Assembly: GCF_946481155.1 (NCBI RefSeq)
Contig: NZ_CAMLMK010000032.1
Span: 1-26,939, forward strand
Reading direction: 5' to 3'
DNA length: 26,939 nt
DNA from: an uncultured Flavobacterium sp.
Lineage (GTDB): Bacteria > Bacteroidota > Bacteroidia > Flavobacteriales > Flavobacteriaceae
The position numbers were made by a program, and so were the translations under genes. Shown here piece after piece: positions 1-6,926 of the stretch. Each line of letters opens with the position of its first letter. Positions within the stretch are counted from its first letter, which is position 1. The notes below the pieces were generated by a model that saw only the letters and a list, made by a program, of their open reading frames with translations, was not told where the DNA came from and ran no database searches.

Positions 1-9
1 CCCAAAAAC

Positions 10-60
10 CAGGTAGAAATACACTTTTTAAATCAGGTAGTAGTACGCGGAGTACAGGTG
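10..60. repeat. CAGGT direct repeats upstream of the DyP operon
   Basis: CAGGTAG occurs at 10-16 and 34-40, and a related CAGGTG at 55-60. Between the last two lies AGTACGCGGAGTAC (42-55), a short direct and inverted repeat of GTAC. The stretch lies about 100-145 nt before the start at 155 and could be a regulator-binding region. It could equally be the tail of an upstream gene, because frame 1 is open from the left edge to 237. I do not recognise the motif. Confidence 0.25.
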
Positions 61-154
61 TTTAGTATTGTTACATTCGTCTTGCTTAAAAGCGCATGCA
101 TGGCGGTCCCCGAAAAGCCTGAAGAGAGTAGGGTAACAATACAAAAACTATTTT

Positions 155-826
155 ATGCCGACACCAGAAGTGATTACCGTACCCATAACAGACCAACAGC
201 ACCTGTTATTTTTATTTGTTCCCCTAAAAAAGGGTAAGCTTGCCGAAGCGATGGCAGCGGCCCAGGGCGTTAAGGAGGCTGCGCAATTTGCTGCTCCGGC
301 GGGAGACCTGCGCAAGACGACGGGCGTTCATTATTTTACGATTTATGCACAGGCCGACGGGCAGGCGACTCCCGGAATTCCTGTTCCCGGCTTCCAGTCG
401 TTTCCGGGAAAAGATGTACTGGTTGTCATGTCAATCTATGATGGGCAGTTTGATGCTTATATCAGTGCGTTTTTCGACATAGATGCGGTTGTAAAAGGCC
501 TGGATGCCCTGATGTATTTAATGGATGAAAGCGACATTCCCGGCGTGGATGCTGATGGCAAGACTTCGGCGAACTACATTGCTGCCATGGGTGGCGTGAA
601 GAAAAATGCGCTGGCTTTCTATTGCCTTCTGATGCGCTATAATTTTGGGGATCCGGTATACTCTGCGGGGGATAAAAACGGTAAATATGTATTCGGAACC
701 AATTTTCCGGGTCTTACCGTAGCTAAAATCATCGACAATTACCCGGATGCTGACAAGACATGGCCGGCAGTTCCCGGCCAGGTGAGCTACGCTTTCCCTA
801 AGTCGCAAAAACCGGATTGCAACTAA
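155..826 (+). CDS. hypothetical protein encoded with a DyP-type peroxidase
   Basis: A 223-aa protein with no signal peptide or membrane segment, so probably cytoplasmic. I do not recognise a named family with certainty. The segment around residues 57-110 (a VHYFTIYAQ strand, then LVVMSIYDGQFDAYISAFF) resembles ferredoxin-like alpha/beta domains that sit near haem peroxidases and lipid-peroxide enzymes, where an H-x-A-R strand is followed by a (S/N)xYDGxxxxYxxxF motif. That resemblance is from memory and tentative. The rest is a mixed alpha/beta sequence ending in DCN. Its TAA stop overlaps the ATG of the peroxidase gene (TAATG at 824-828), so the two are probably translated together and act in one process. 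The ATG at 155 is the first start in this frame and gives a plausible N-terminus. The local sequence is GC-rich compared with the genes after 2700. The function is unknown; a partner or accessory subunit of the peroxidase is an inference from the coupling. Confidence 0.8.
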   Translation: MPTPEVITVPITDQQHLLFLFVPLKKGKLAEAMAAAQGVKEAAQFAAPAGDLRKTTGVHYFTIYAQADGQATPGIPVPGFQSFPGKDVLVVMSIYDGQFDAYISAFFDIDAVVKGLDALMYLMDESDIPGVDADGKTSANYIAAMGGVKKNALAFYCLLMRYNFGDPVYSAGDKNGKYVFGTNFPGLTVAKIIDNYPDADKTWPAVPGQVSYAFPKSQKPDCN

Positions 827-2367
827 TGGCGGCAAGCGATACGATTGCCATGGAGGATGTGCAGGGACTGATCCTTCGGGGTTATAATTTCCCGAATATC
901 CGATATCTTATCCTTAGCATAAAAGATATTGACGGCGCCAGGAAATTCTGTGCCGATCTTGCTTCAGGTACCGGCCCCGGCGGTTTGTGCGTGACAAATG
1001 CAGTCCCATGGGAAAACAGGATAAAGCCGGAATATTGCCTAAACATTGGGTTTACCTATGCGGGCATGGAAAAGCTTATCGGGAAGGATAACTGTAAAGT
1101 AGTTTCCTTCTGGTCAAGCGATGAGGTATTCAAATCGTTCCGCCAGGGTGCGGTTGCCGATGCTAATGCGATAGGCGACACGGGCGAAAGTGCCCCGGCA
1201 AACTGGTGGAAGAACGGCGGATGGCTGCCGGAAACCGCTCCGAGCAGTGACGGCAGCGAACTGCATATCCAAATTACCCTTTTTACCCAAACACCCGAAA
1301 ACCGGGAAGAATATTATTTGCAATTGCTGGGGATGATTTCGGAAACGGCATCCGGACCGGCGGTTGTTCCTGTCTATTATCAGGATTCGGATCCTATTAT
1401 TGTGGATGGTGATCCCGAGTATGTTCATTTTGGATACCGCGACAGCCTGTCTCAGCCACGCATTGAGGGTGTGCTATGGGATGATCCGATGGTGAAAAGA
1501 CTGATGGGCTCGAGCACTATTGACGACCGGCCGAAAGTACCCGCAGACCGTTTTGTAATCAGCAGGACGGCGTCGGATTATAATGCGCACACCTTACTGG
1601 AAAATGGCACTTTTGCGGCTTTCCGGTTGTTGTATCAGGATGAGGCTAAGTTTAACGAGTTTATCACTTCGGATCCTACTACGCCGCCTGAGCTAATGGC
1701 TGCAAAGATGTGCGGTCGCTGGCGGGATGGTACTCCTTTGGTTGTATCTCCCGATAAAGAAGATAAAGATCTTGGTAAGCCGGGTTCTAAAAACTTCAAT
1801 TTTACCAATTTTAATTATCTGACGGCTACACCAAATCAACCCGGTGATACCAGCAGTGATGCCGACGGATTGCGCTGTCCCTATGCCTCGCATATCCGGA
1901 GGGCAAACCCGCGGGACGACAGCAGTGTAACCGGGAATAATGATAATGCGGAAAAACACCGGATTGTACGCCGTGCCTCGCCTTATGGACCAATATATGA
2001 CCCGGCTGAAAAAAGCGGGGTGCAAAGAGGCTTAGTGGGATTATTCATAGGTGCTGTGCTTGATTTCCAGTTTCGTTTTGTCAGCAGGATATGGTTTGAC
2101 TTAGGCGGTTTCCGAAACCCGGATGCCTCGCCGAACCAGAGTGGGGTCGATCCGCTTTTCGGCCCGCAGGTTGCTGATGTTAATCCGGGCCATGATACCG
2201 TATTTGCGTATAATGATCACGGGACGTATAAGAAAATACCAAACATGACGCGCTTTATCCGCACCGATGGCAGCCTGTACCTGTTTTTACCCGGGCTACA
2301 GGGATTGAAATCGCTCGCACAGGGAATAATACCCGAGCCGACGAGCACGAAACTACCGCCTGTTTAA
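826..2367 (+). CDS. DyP-type haem peroxidase
   Basis: A 513-aa protein of the dye-decolourising peroxidase family, which uses H2O2 and haem to oxidise bulky aromatic or other donors. Visible hallmarks: the distal-aspartate motif GYRDSLSQP (Asp about residue 206), the counterpart of the usual GxxDG but with Ser for the second Gly; the proximal haem-ligand motif SHIRRANPR (His about 356); and IVRRASPYG with the distal Arg about 382. The order and spacing match active DyPs, and the length fits the longer fungal-like/C-D class better than the ~300-aa bacterial A/B classes. No signal peptide or Tat motif is present, so the enzyme is probably cytoplasmic. I chose ATG 826, which overlaps the upstream stop (TAATG). 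A TTG at 817 would add only three residues (MQL) inside the preceding gene. A terminator follows at once, so this ends a two-gene operon. The substrate is unknown. Confidence 0.9.
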   Translation: MAASDTIAMEDVQGLILRGYNFPNIRYLILSIKDIDGARKFCADLASGTGPGGLCVTNAVPWENRIKPEYCLNIGFTYAGMEKLIGKDNCKVVSFWSSDEVFKSFRQGAVADANAIGDTGESAPANWWKNGGWLPETAPSSDGSELHIQITLFTQTPENREEYYLQLLGMISETASGPAVVPVYYQDSDPIIVDGDPEYVHFGYRDSLSQPRIEGVLWDDPMVKRLMGSSTIDDRPKVPADRFVISRTASDYNAHTLLENGTFAAFRLLYQDEAKFNEFITSDPTTPPELMAAKMCGRWRDGTPLVVSPDKEDKDLGKPGSKNFNFTNFNYLTATPNQPGDTSSDADGLRCPYASHIRRANPRDDSSVTGNNDNAEKHRIVRRASPYGPIYDPAEKSGVQRGLVGLFIGAVLDFQFRFVSRIWFDLGGFRNPDASPNQSGVDPLFGPQVADVNPGHDTVFAYNDHGTYKKIPNMTRFIRTDGSLYLFLPGLQGLKSLAQGIIPEPTSTKLPPV

Positions 2368-2375
2368 TTTTATAG

Positions 2376-2407
2376 AAAAACTGCCTGAATGATTGGGCAG
2401 TTTTTTT
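2376..2407 (+). terminator. Rho-independent terminator after the DyP operon
   Basis: A 10-bp perfect stem pairs AAAAACTGCC (2376-2385) with GGCAGTTTTT (2396-2405). The loop is 10 nt, and seven T residues run from 2401 to 2407. It begins 8 nt after the peroxidase stop codon. Confidence 0.9.
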
Positions 2408-2708
2408 ATGCTGTTTCTGAAAATAACCGGAAAATCTAAACCTGAAACTGGCTTGTGATGGCCTGGTTCTTATCGACGTTTATTATCATCGATACGGCAT
2501 CTCTTTTTTGTAAAATATGATGCTTTTTTGTGTTGCTTCTTTTTGTTAGGAGATAGGGTAAAACGGATTACTTTCCCGCAAAACATTTTAAAAATGCATG
2601 AAATTTAATAGAAAATAGTAACTTTAAGGAGTTATTGCAATTATTGTGATATATGGACGCATTTCTTCGGTAATTTAGAAAAAACACGTAAAATAAGCAC
2701 GAAACATA
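2408..2708. other. intergenic region before the TPR regulator pair
   Basis: About 300 bp, AT-rich and without a convincing gene on either strand. It should hold the promoter of the 2709 gene. The nearest approach to the Bacteroidota -7 consensus TAnnTTTG is TAATTTAG at 2671-2678, with a TTG at 2644-2646 (24-nt spacer, slightly long). A second candidate is TAACTTTA near 2620. Neither is convincing. Confidence 0.5.
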
Positions 2709-4301
2709 ATGAGGTATAACAAAAAGCAATTTTATTTTCTACTGCTCCTCTTTTTCACGATAGTGTTACTTCCTAATGCTTTTTTGGCACAAACGTTGCC
2801 AAAGCAGGAGTCGTTATTCGACGAGTCTGAAAATCTGTTGTATTCTAAACCTAACGACGCGCTAAAAGTTGGTTTTCATTTATTAAAAAACAGTTCTTCC
2901 AATTCTGAGAAAGCCAAATTACGTTTATTAATTGCGCAGATTTATAAAGTTAAAGGGGATTACAGCAATTCGCTTCATCATCTGTTTAAGGCAGATAAAA
3001 ATACTGCTGATTTACCGGCGGCACTTACCATTGAAATTCTTGTAAAGAAAGCGGATATCCTGAGGGAATTATATCTTGATGATCAGGCAAAAAAATATCT
3101 GGCTCAAGCTGAGAAAAAGGCTTTACTCCTAAAAGACCGGAATGAGAAAGAATACGTTACTTCCCTGATAATAATGGAAAAGGCGAGGATTTGTTTTGAA
3201 AGGCAAAATTACAAAGACGCCCTGAAACTCATTCAACAGCAAAATGCTGATCCTGAAAAGATGCAGCAAAAACATTTTGAACTGACTTTAAAATATAAAA
3301 TTATCCAGGGCAGAATTTATTCCGGCCTGGGTGAGTTTGATAAAGCGCAAAATTATTTTGAAAGCGCTTCCTTAGCGTTAAGCAAATTAGACAGAAAGTT
3401 TGACTATGCTGATATTTACAGCCTGAGCGGACTGGCGACGGTTTGTTTTCATAAAAAAGACCATCATAAAGCTATAGCTTTACTTTTAACAGCATTGAAA
3501 AAAGCACAGTTACTGGGAAATCTGTATCTGGAAGAAATGGTAACCAATCAGTTGGTTGCTAATTATATTGCCTTAAACGACAGGACGAATTATAAAATAT
3601 ACCATTCTGCCTTTTTAGCAACAAGTAAAAAACTTGAAGATATTGAGCAGGAATCCGTTAACACCGCTTACAATCTTATTGCCCAGGAAAGCGTAAATTC
3701 TTTTGAAGCGGAGAGACAAAGCTACTATGAAAAAATGTTTATGGTATTAGCTGCTTTTCTCCTGGTTGTTATTGTGTGCTTTGTGTTTTGGTTTAGATGC
3801 CACTCGAAGAAGAAAAGATTAAATGAAATTATCAATTATTTAGAAATCACCAGAAGCAATTTGCTTACCCGTTTTACTGAAAAGAAAGAGACGGGCGGTA
3901 AAAAGATTTTTATTCCTCAGGAAACTGAGCAAATACTGCTGGCTAAGCTGAAAAAATTTGAGGGTTCAACACGATTTACGAGCAATGATATGTCTCTTGC
4001 CTTACTGGCCGGGCAATTTGAAACCAATACAAAATATTTGTCGGAGGTTATAAACAAGAATTATAACGTGAATTTCAATACTTATATCAATAAGCTCAGG
4101 ATTAATTTTATTGTGGAAAAACTGAAATCTGATCCTAATTTTATGAATTATAAGATTAGTTATCTGGCAGAAGCCTGTGGTTTTTCTTCACACAGCAGTT
4201 TCGCAACCATCTTTAAATCGATAACAGGAATAGCCCCTATCACTTTTATTGAACTTTTAAGAGAGGAAAATGAAACTACCAATCATAAAACAGCATCATG
4301 A
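2709..4301 (+). CDS. membrane-anchored TPR protein with C-terminal AraC-type HTH
   Basis: A 530-aa one-protein sensor/regulator. Residues 1-28 look like a signal peptide or N-terminal anchor ending in FLAQ. Residues ~30-330 are helical TPR-like repeats with motifs such as GDYSNSLHHLFKA and GEFDKAQNYFESA. A single hydrophobic helix follows (about 343-362, MFMVLAAFLLVVIVCFVFWF), with basic residues after it that place the C-terminus in the cytoplasm. Residues ~425-520 form an AraC/XylS-type double HTH; the second helix pair contains ISYLAEACGFSSHSSFATIF followed by the family's usual G-x-x-P. Periplasmic TPRs presumably sense a ligand or partner and control DNA binding across the membrane; this arrangement is common in Flavobacteriia. 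The gene overlaps its downstream paralogue by ATGA, so the two are co-translated. The likely targets are the surface-protein genes immediately downstream, which share an upstream element. The target is inference. Confidence 0.88.
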   Translation: MRYNKKQFYFLLLLFFTIVLLPNAFLAQTLPKQESLFDESENLLYSKPNDALKVGFHLLKNSSSNSEKAKLRLLIAQIYKVKGDYSNSLHHLFKADKNTADLPAALTIEILVKKADILRELYLDDQAKKYLAQAEKKALLLKDRNEKEYVTSLIIMEKARICFERQNYKDALKLIQQQNADPEKMQQKHFELTLKYKIIQGRIYSGLGEFDKAQNYFESASLALSKLDRKFDYADIYSLSGLATVCFHKKDHHKAIALLLTALKKAQLLGNLYLEEMVTNQLVANYIALNDRTNYKIYHSAFLATSKKLEDIEQESVNTAYNLIAQESVNSFEAERQSYYEKMFMVLAAFLLVVIVCFVFWFRCHSKKKRLNEIINYLEITRSNLLTRFTEKKETGGKKIFIPQETEQILLAKLKKFEGSTRFTSNDMSLALLAGQFETNTKYLSEVINKNYNVNFNTYINKLRINFIVEKLKSDPNFMNYKISYLAEACGFSSHSSFATIFKSITGIAPITFIELLREENETTNHKTAS

Positions 4302-5467
4302 GAAGCAACTATACCCTAGCCTCTGTTTTTTTTCTTTTATTGAGCTTAGTGCTGTTCACTACTGTTGTGTGTGCTCAGGACGCCAGGAAAATCGACAGTA
4401 TCATTAAAGCCAGTACACTGGAAATGTATATTAATCCGGACAAAGTGATTGCCACCGGTAAAAAAATTGTCAATGAAGCCGGAAGTGACGTGGATATTAA
4501 GATTAGAGGATACCGATTGATTTCAGACGGATATTCTTCAAAAAGAGATTATGAAAAATCCCTGGAGTATGTAATTAAAGCCAATGATCTTTTACCGAAA
4601 TCTAAAAATGAGCTTTTGAAAATACGGGTTGCCAGTAAAGTTGCCATTCAATATCATCAGCTTAAAATTTATGACAAAGCCATTCAATATTTGGATCAGG
4701 TAGAACGTATGTGTTTAGATTATCCGGTGCGTGATTCTGTAAATGTAACTTTAGGGACGACATACATAGTCAGAGGATTTATTTATAAGGAAAAATTAAA
4801 TTGTGATATAGCCATCGGGTTTTTTGACAGGGGGATTGATCAAATTCTGAAATCAAAAGGGCCCAATATCAATTACAGTAGTTTGAGCATTGCTAAGTAT
4901 AATAAGGGCAATTGTTATCTGGTGATGTCAAATAATGCCTTGGCGACAAAAAATTTCCTCGAAGCGATAGCAGATGCCAAAAAGATTAATGCGCTCAGCC
5001 TTCAGGCGTTTGCCCAAAAAGGTTTGGCCCAGGTAAATACTTTAGACGGAAAATACCATGAAGCCATTTCTTTACTGAAAGAAGCCGCCAAGATTTCAAC
5101 TAATGTTAACGACCTGGTGTTGAATCAGGAAATTTACAAAGGCTTGTCTGAGAATTATCTGGCAGTAAACGAATGGGACCATTACAAAGAATACCGTTCG
5201 AAATATTTAAAAACCCAGACACAGTTAAAGAAGAGCGAAAGAAAATCCGTTTGTGATTCCTTAGACGAGAAAGAGAAAAATGAGAGTCTGAAATTTGAAA
5301 ATGACAAAAGCAACTTATTTTATGCTATGATTGCTGTTTTCTTACTTCTGTTAGTGGTTGTTTTTCTCATTGTTCTATCTGTCAAAAAATCTAAAAAGAC
5401 GATTGAAAAACTCAACGAAGTGATTAAAAACCTACAGGTTGAAAAATTGTCCAATCGTGAAAAATAA
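4298..5467 (+). CDS. membrane TPR protein, paralogue lacking the HTH domain
   Basis: A 389-aa protein with the same architecture as its upstream neighbour up to the membrane helix: a signal peptide ending in VVCAQ (residues 1-27), TPR-like helices (~30-330, for example DYEKSLEYVIKANDLLP and KYHEAISLLKEAAKI), and one transmembrane helix at about residues 340-362, the same position as in the upstream protein. A short basic, helical tail with KLNEVIKNLQ follows, matching the LNEIINYLE segment of the neighbour. It then stops where the AraC HTH would begin. No HTH-coding remnant is visible downstream in the 5468-5618 gap, so this looks like a stable shortened form rather than a recent frameshift. 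The start ATG overlaps the upstream TGA (ATGA at 4298-4301). It may form heteromers with, or titrate a ligand from, the upstream regulator; that is inference. Confidence 0.85.
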   Translation: MRSNYTLASVFFLLLSLVLFTTVVCAQDARKIDSIIKASTLEMYINPDKVIATGKKIVNEAGSDVDIKIRGYRLISDGYSSKRDYEKSLEYVIKANDLLPKSKNELLKIRVASKVAIQYHQLKIYDKAIQYLDQVERMCLDYPVRDSVNVTLGTTYIVRGFIYKEKLNCDIAIGFFDRGIDQILKSKGPNINYSSLSIAKYNKGNCYLVMSNNALATKNFLEAIADAKKINALSLQAFAQKGLAQVNTLDGKYHEAISLLKEAAKISTNVNDLVLNQEIYKGLSENYLAVNEWDHYKEYRSKYLKTQTQLKKSERKSVCDSLDEKEKNESLKFENDKSNLFYAMIAVFLLLLVVVFLIVLSVKKSKKTIEKLNEVIKNLQVEKLSNREK

Positions 5468-5501
5468 GCAGAAATTTTAGGATTATAGTGTTTTGTTTCA
5501 G

Positions 5502-5587
5502 GGGTTTATCTTTATTTTAAAGCTTTGGAAATTCAGTAAATAGCAAAGACGTTTTACATTAGGGCATGGTGATTCTGTATAATTTTA
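5502..5587 (+). promoter_or_regulatory. putative promoter/operator, copy 1 of a shared upstream element
   Basis: Bases 5502-5552 match 6813-6863 at 38 of 51 positions without gaps. The best block is AGCTTT, AA, TTCAG, AA, TAGCAAAGA, GT. A -7-like box TAATTTTA (5580-5587) lies at exactly the same offset (1311 bp) from its counterpart in copy 2. The element ends 66 nt before the ATG at 5619. I see no clear -33 TTG. Confidence 0.6.
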
Positions 5588-5618
5588 CCCAAAATCACCA
5601 GTTCAAAATGTACTGCAA

Positions 5619-6377
5619 ATGAGGAAAGAAATCTTTTTTATACTACTCTTTAGTTCGTTTTTAGCAAAGGCTCAGGTTGGTATTGGCACCACAAGTCCCC
5701 AAGCCACTTTGGATGTTCGCGAGGCAAACCCTTCTTCTCCAACAGTAGAAGCCGGTATAGCAATTCCCCAGGTAAGTGTTTTGCCTTCTTCGGGTAACAG
5801 GGCCGGCCAGATCCTTTATCTCACGACCAGCAGCTTATATTATTATTTTGACGGTGTGATCTGGAAACCCTTAATGACGCAGGTTTTTACGCCCGGAGAT
5901 GTCAAATTCGGATACCAGACTTCCGATCATAACGGCTGGGTTTTATTGGACGGAAGGTCGAAGAGTACCCTAACGGCCAGTCAGCAGGCTGTTGCAACTT
6001 CATTGGGGATTGGCGCTAACCTGTCCAATATTCAGGATAAAAGTATTATTGGTGCCAGTGGTACGAAAGCGATAAATTCGTCAAGTGGAAGTTCTACCTT
6101 AACGCTTAGTCAAAACCAACTGCCTAATGTTACGTTAACAACCTCTACAGATGGAGCGCATGTACACAAAGCGGGAACATCAACCAGTTATTTATTGTCC
6201 TTAATAGGCATTTTGGGAATTCCTATTCTGAATGCCGCTTCGAATACGACAAATACCACAACGGATGGTGCCCACAGCCATACAACGTCGTCCATAAATG
6301 GTAACGTTGTGCAGCAGCCGTTAAATATTCAGAACCCTTATTTAGCCTTAAACGGGTTTATCTATTTGGGTTCTTAA
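5619..6377 (+). CDS. exported tail-collar-like (phage tail fibre-like) protein
   Basis: A 252-aa protein with a classical signal peptide (residues 1-18, ending in LAKA before Q). The mature N-terminus has the VGIGTTSPQATLDV segment often seen in Bacteroidota exported and tail-fibre-like proteins. The middle has a tail-collar-like stretch, GDVKFGYQTSDHNGWVLLDG (about 92-111). Two TDGAHxH motifs follow (His181/His183 and His219/His221), like the paired His-x-His sites that bind metal in trimeric phage short tail fibres. The C-terminus, with NIQNPYLALNGFIYLG, also matches the usual end of collar domains. No T9SS sorting domain is visible, so it may be periplasmic, outer-membrane-associated or assembled on the surface by another route. 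It has its own upstream element, shared with the 6927 gene, and a terminator after it. No other phage genes are nearby, so I read it as a domesticated surface protein. The role is unknown. Confidence 0.8.
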   Translation: MRKEIFFILLFSSFLAKAQVGIGTTSPQATLDVREANPSSPTVEAGIAIPQVSVLPSSGNRAGQILYLTTSSLYYYFDGVIWKPLMTQVFTPGDVKFGYQTSDHNGWVLLDGRSKSTLTASQQAVATSLGIGANLSNIQDKSIIGASGTKAINSSSGSSTLTLSQNQLPNVTLTTSTDGAHVHKAGTSTSYLLSLIGILGIPILNAASNTTNTTTDGAHSHTTSSINGNVVQQPLNIQNPYLALNGFIYLGS

Positions 6378-6477
6378 AGTTGGGATTATCCTTGTGGGGG
6401 ATCAGTACATGTAGTTTAGTAAGTTTTTTTTATATTTTTTTTTGAATGCCCCGGCATTTGTAGTTTGTTTAAAAAAG

Positions 6478-6516
6478 ATAGGTCCGGCTTTTATAAGTTG
6501 GGCCTATTTTGTTTTT
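6478..6516 (+). terminator. Rho-independent terminator after the collar-like gene
   Basis: An 8-bp stem pairs ATAGGTCC (6478-6485) with GGGCCTAT (6500-6507) through one G-U pair. A 14-nt loop separates the arms, and TTTGTTTTT follows. Confidence 0.8.
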
Positions 6517-6812
6517 AAGAAGGGTTAGCTGATTCTGAATTTTGTGCTCCATCATTTTGATTCTTATACTCTGAAAATGTAAAATCTCAGGCATCATTTC
6601 GGTTTTAAATAAAACAATAAGTTATAAATAACACCGATTGTTTTACATATTATTCTTACTGCAATTTTATCACATCGTGTTTATTTAATCTTTCTTTCGT
6701 TTGAGAAAGGGCCTTAAAAATTTCGAAAAGTAGCCTTTAACTTACGTAATCAGAAGTACGGACGTGCTTAAGAAATAGAAGGCTTAATTGGACTTTATCT
6801 CTTTATTTACAA
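6517..6812. other. AT-rich intergenic region without a gene
   Basis: I see no convincing coding sequence on either strand. It contains an inverted repeat AAAACAAT / ATTGTTTT (6611-6618 and 6637-6644, 18-nt spacer) and a small CTTTC/GAAAG hairpin near 6692-6709. Neither can be assigned a function from the sequence alone. Confidence 0.5.
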
Positions 6813-6898
6813 GGGTTTGCGATTTATTTTAAGCTTTCAAATTTCAGGAATTAGCAAAGATGTCTCCTATAATAGTAGGGTGAAGGTCCTTATTTTTA
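6813..6898 (+). promoter_or_regulatory. putative promoter/operator, copy 2 of the shared upstream element
   Basis: Bases 6813-6863 are the second copy of the element found at 5502-5552 (38/51 identical, ungapped). The -7-like box TATTTTTA (6891-6898) sits at the same relative position as TAATTTTA in copy 1. The element ends 63 nt before the ATG at 6927, against 66 nt in copy 1. Confidence 0.6.
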
Positions 6899-6926
6899 TC
6901 GCATATCTAATAAACCAAAAAAGTGT

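Noticed and set aside
1..237. Frame 1 is open from the left edge to a TAA at 235-237, possibly the tail of an upstream gene.
   Set aside because: It overlaps the well-supported gene at 155 in another frame and the translation looks unlike any family I know. An open run of this length can occur by chance.
817..825. TTG at 817 as the start of the DyP gene.
   Set aside because: It lies within the upstream gene, while ATG 826 forms a standard TAATG coupling and keeps all DyP motifs.
6611..6644. Inverted repeat AAAACAAT / ATTGTTTT as an operator or IS end.
   Set aside because: It is short, AT-rich, has an 18-nt spacer and no flanking duplication or transposase; it could be chance in AT-rich DNA.
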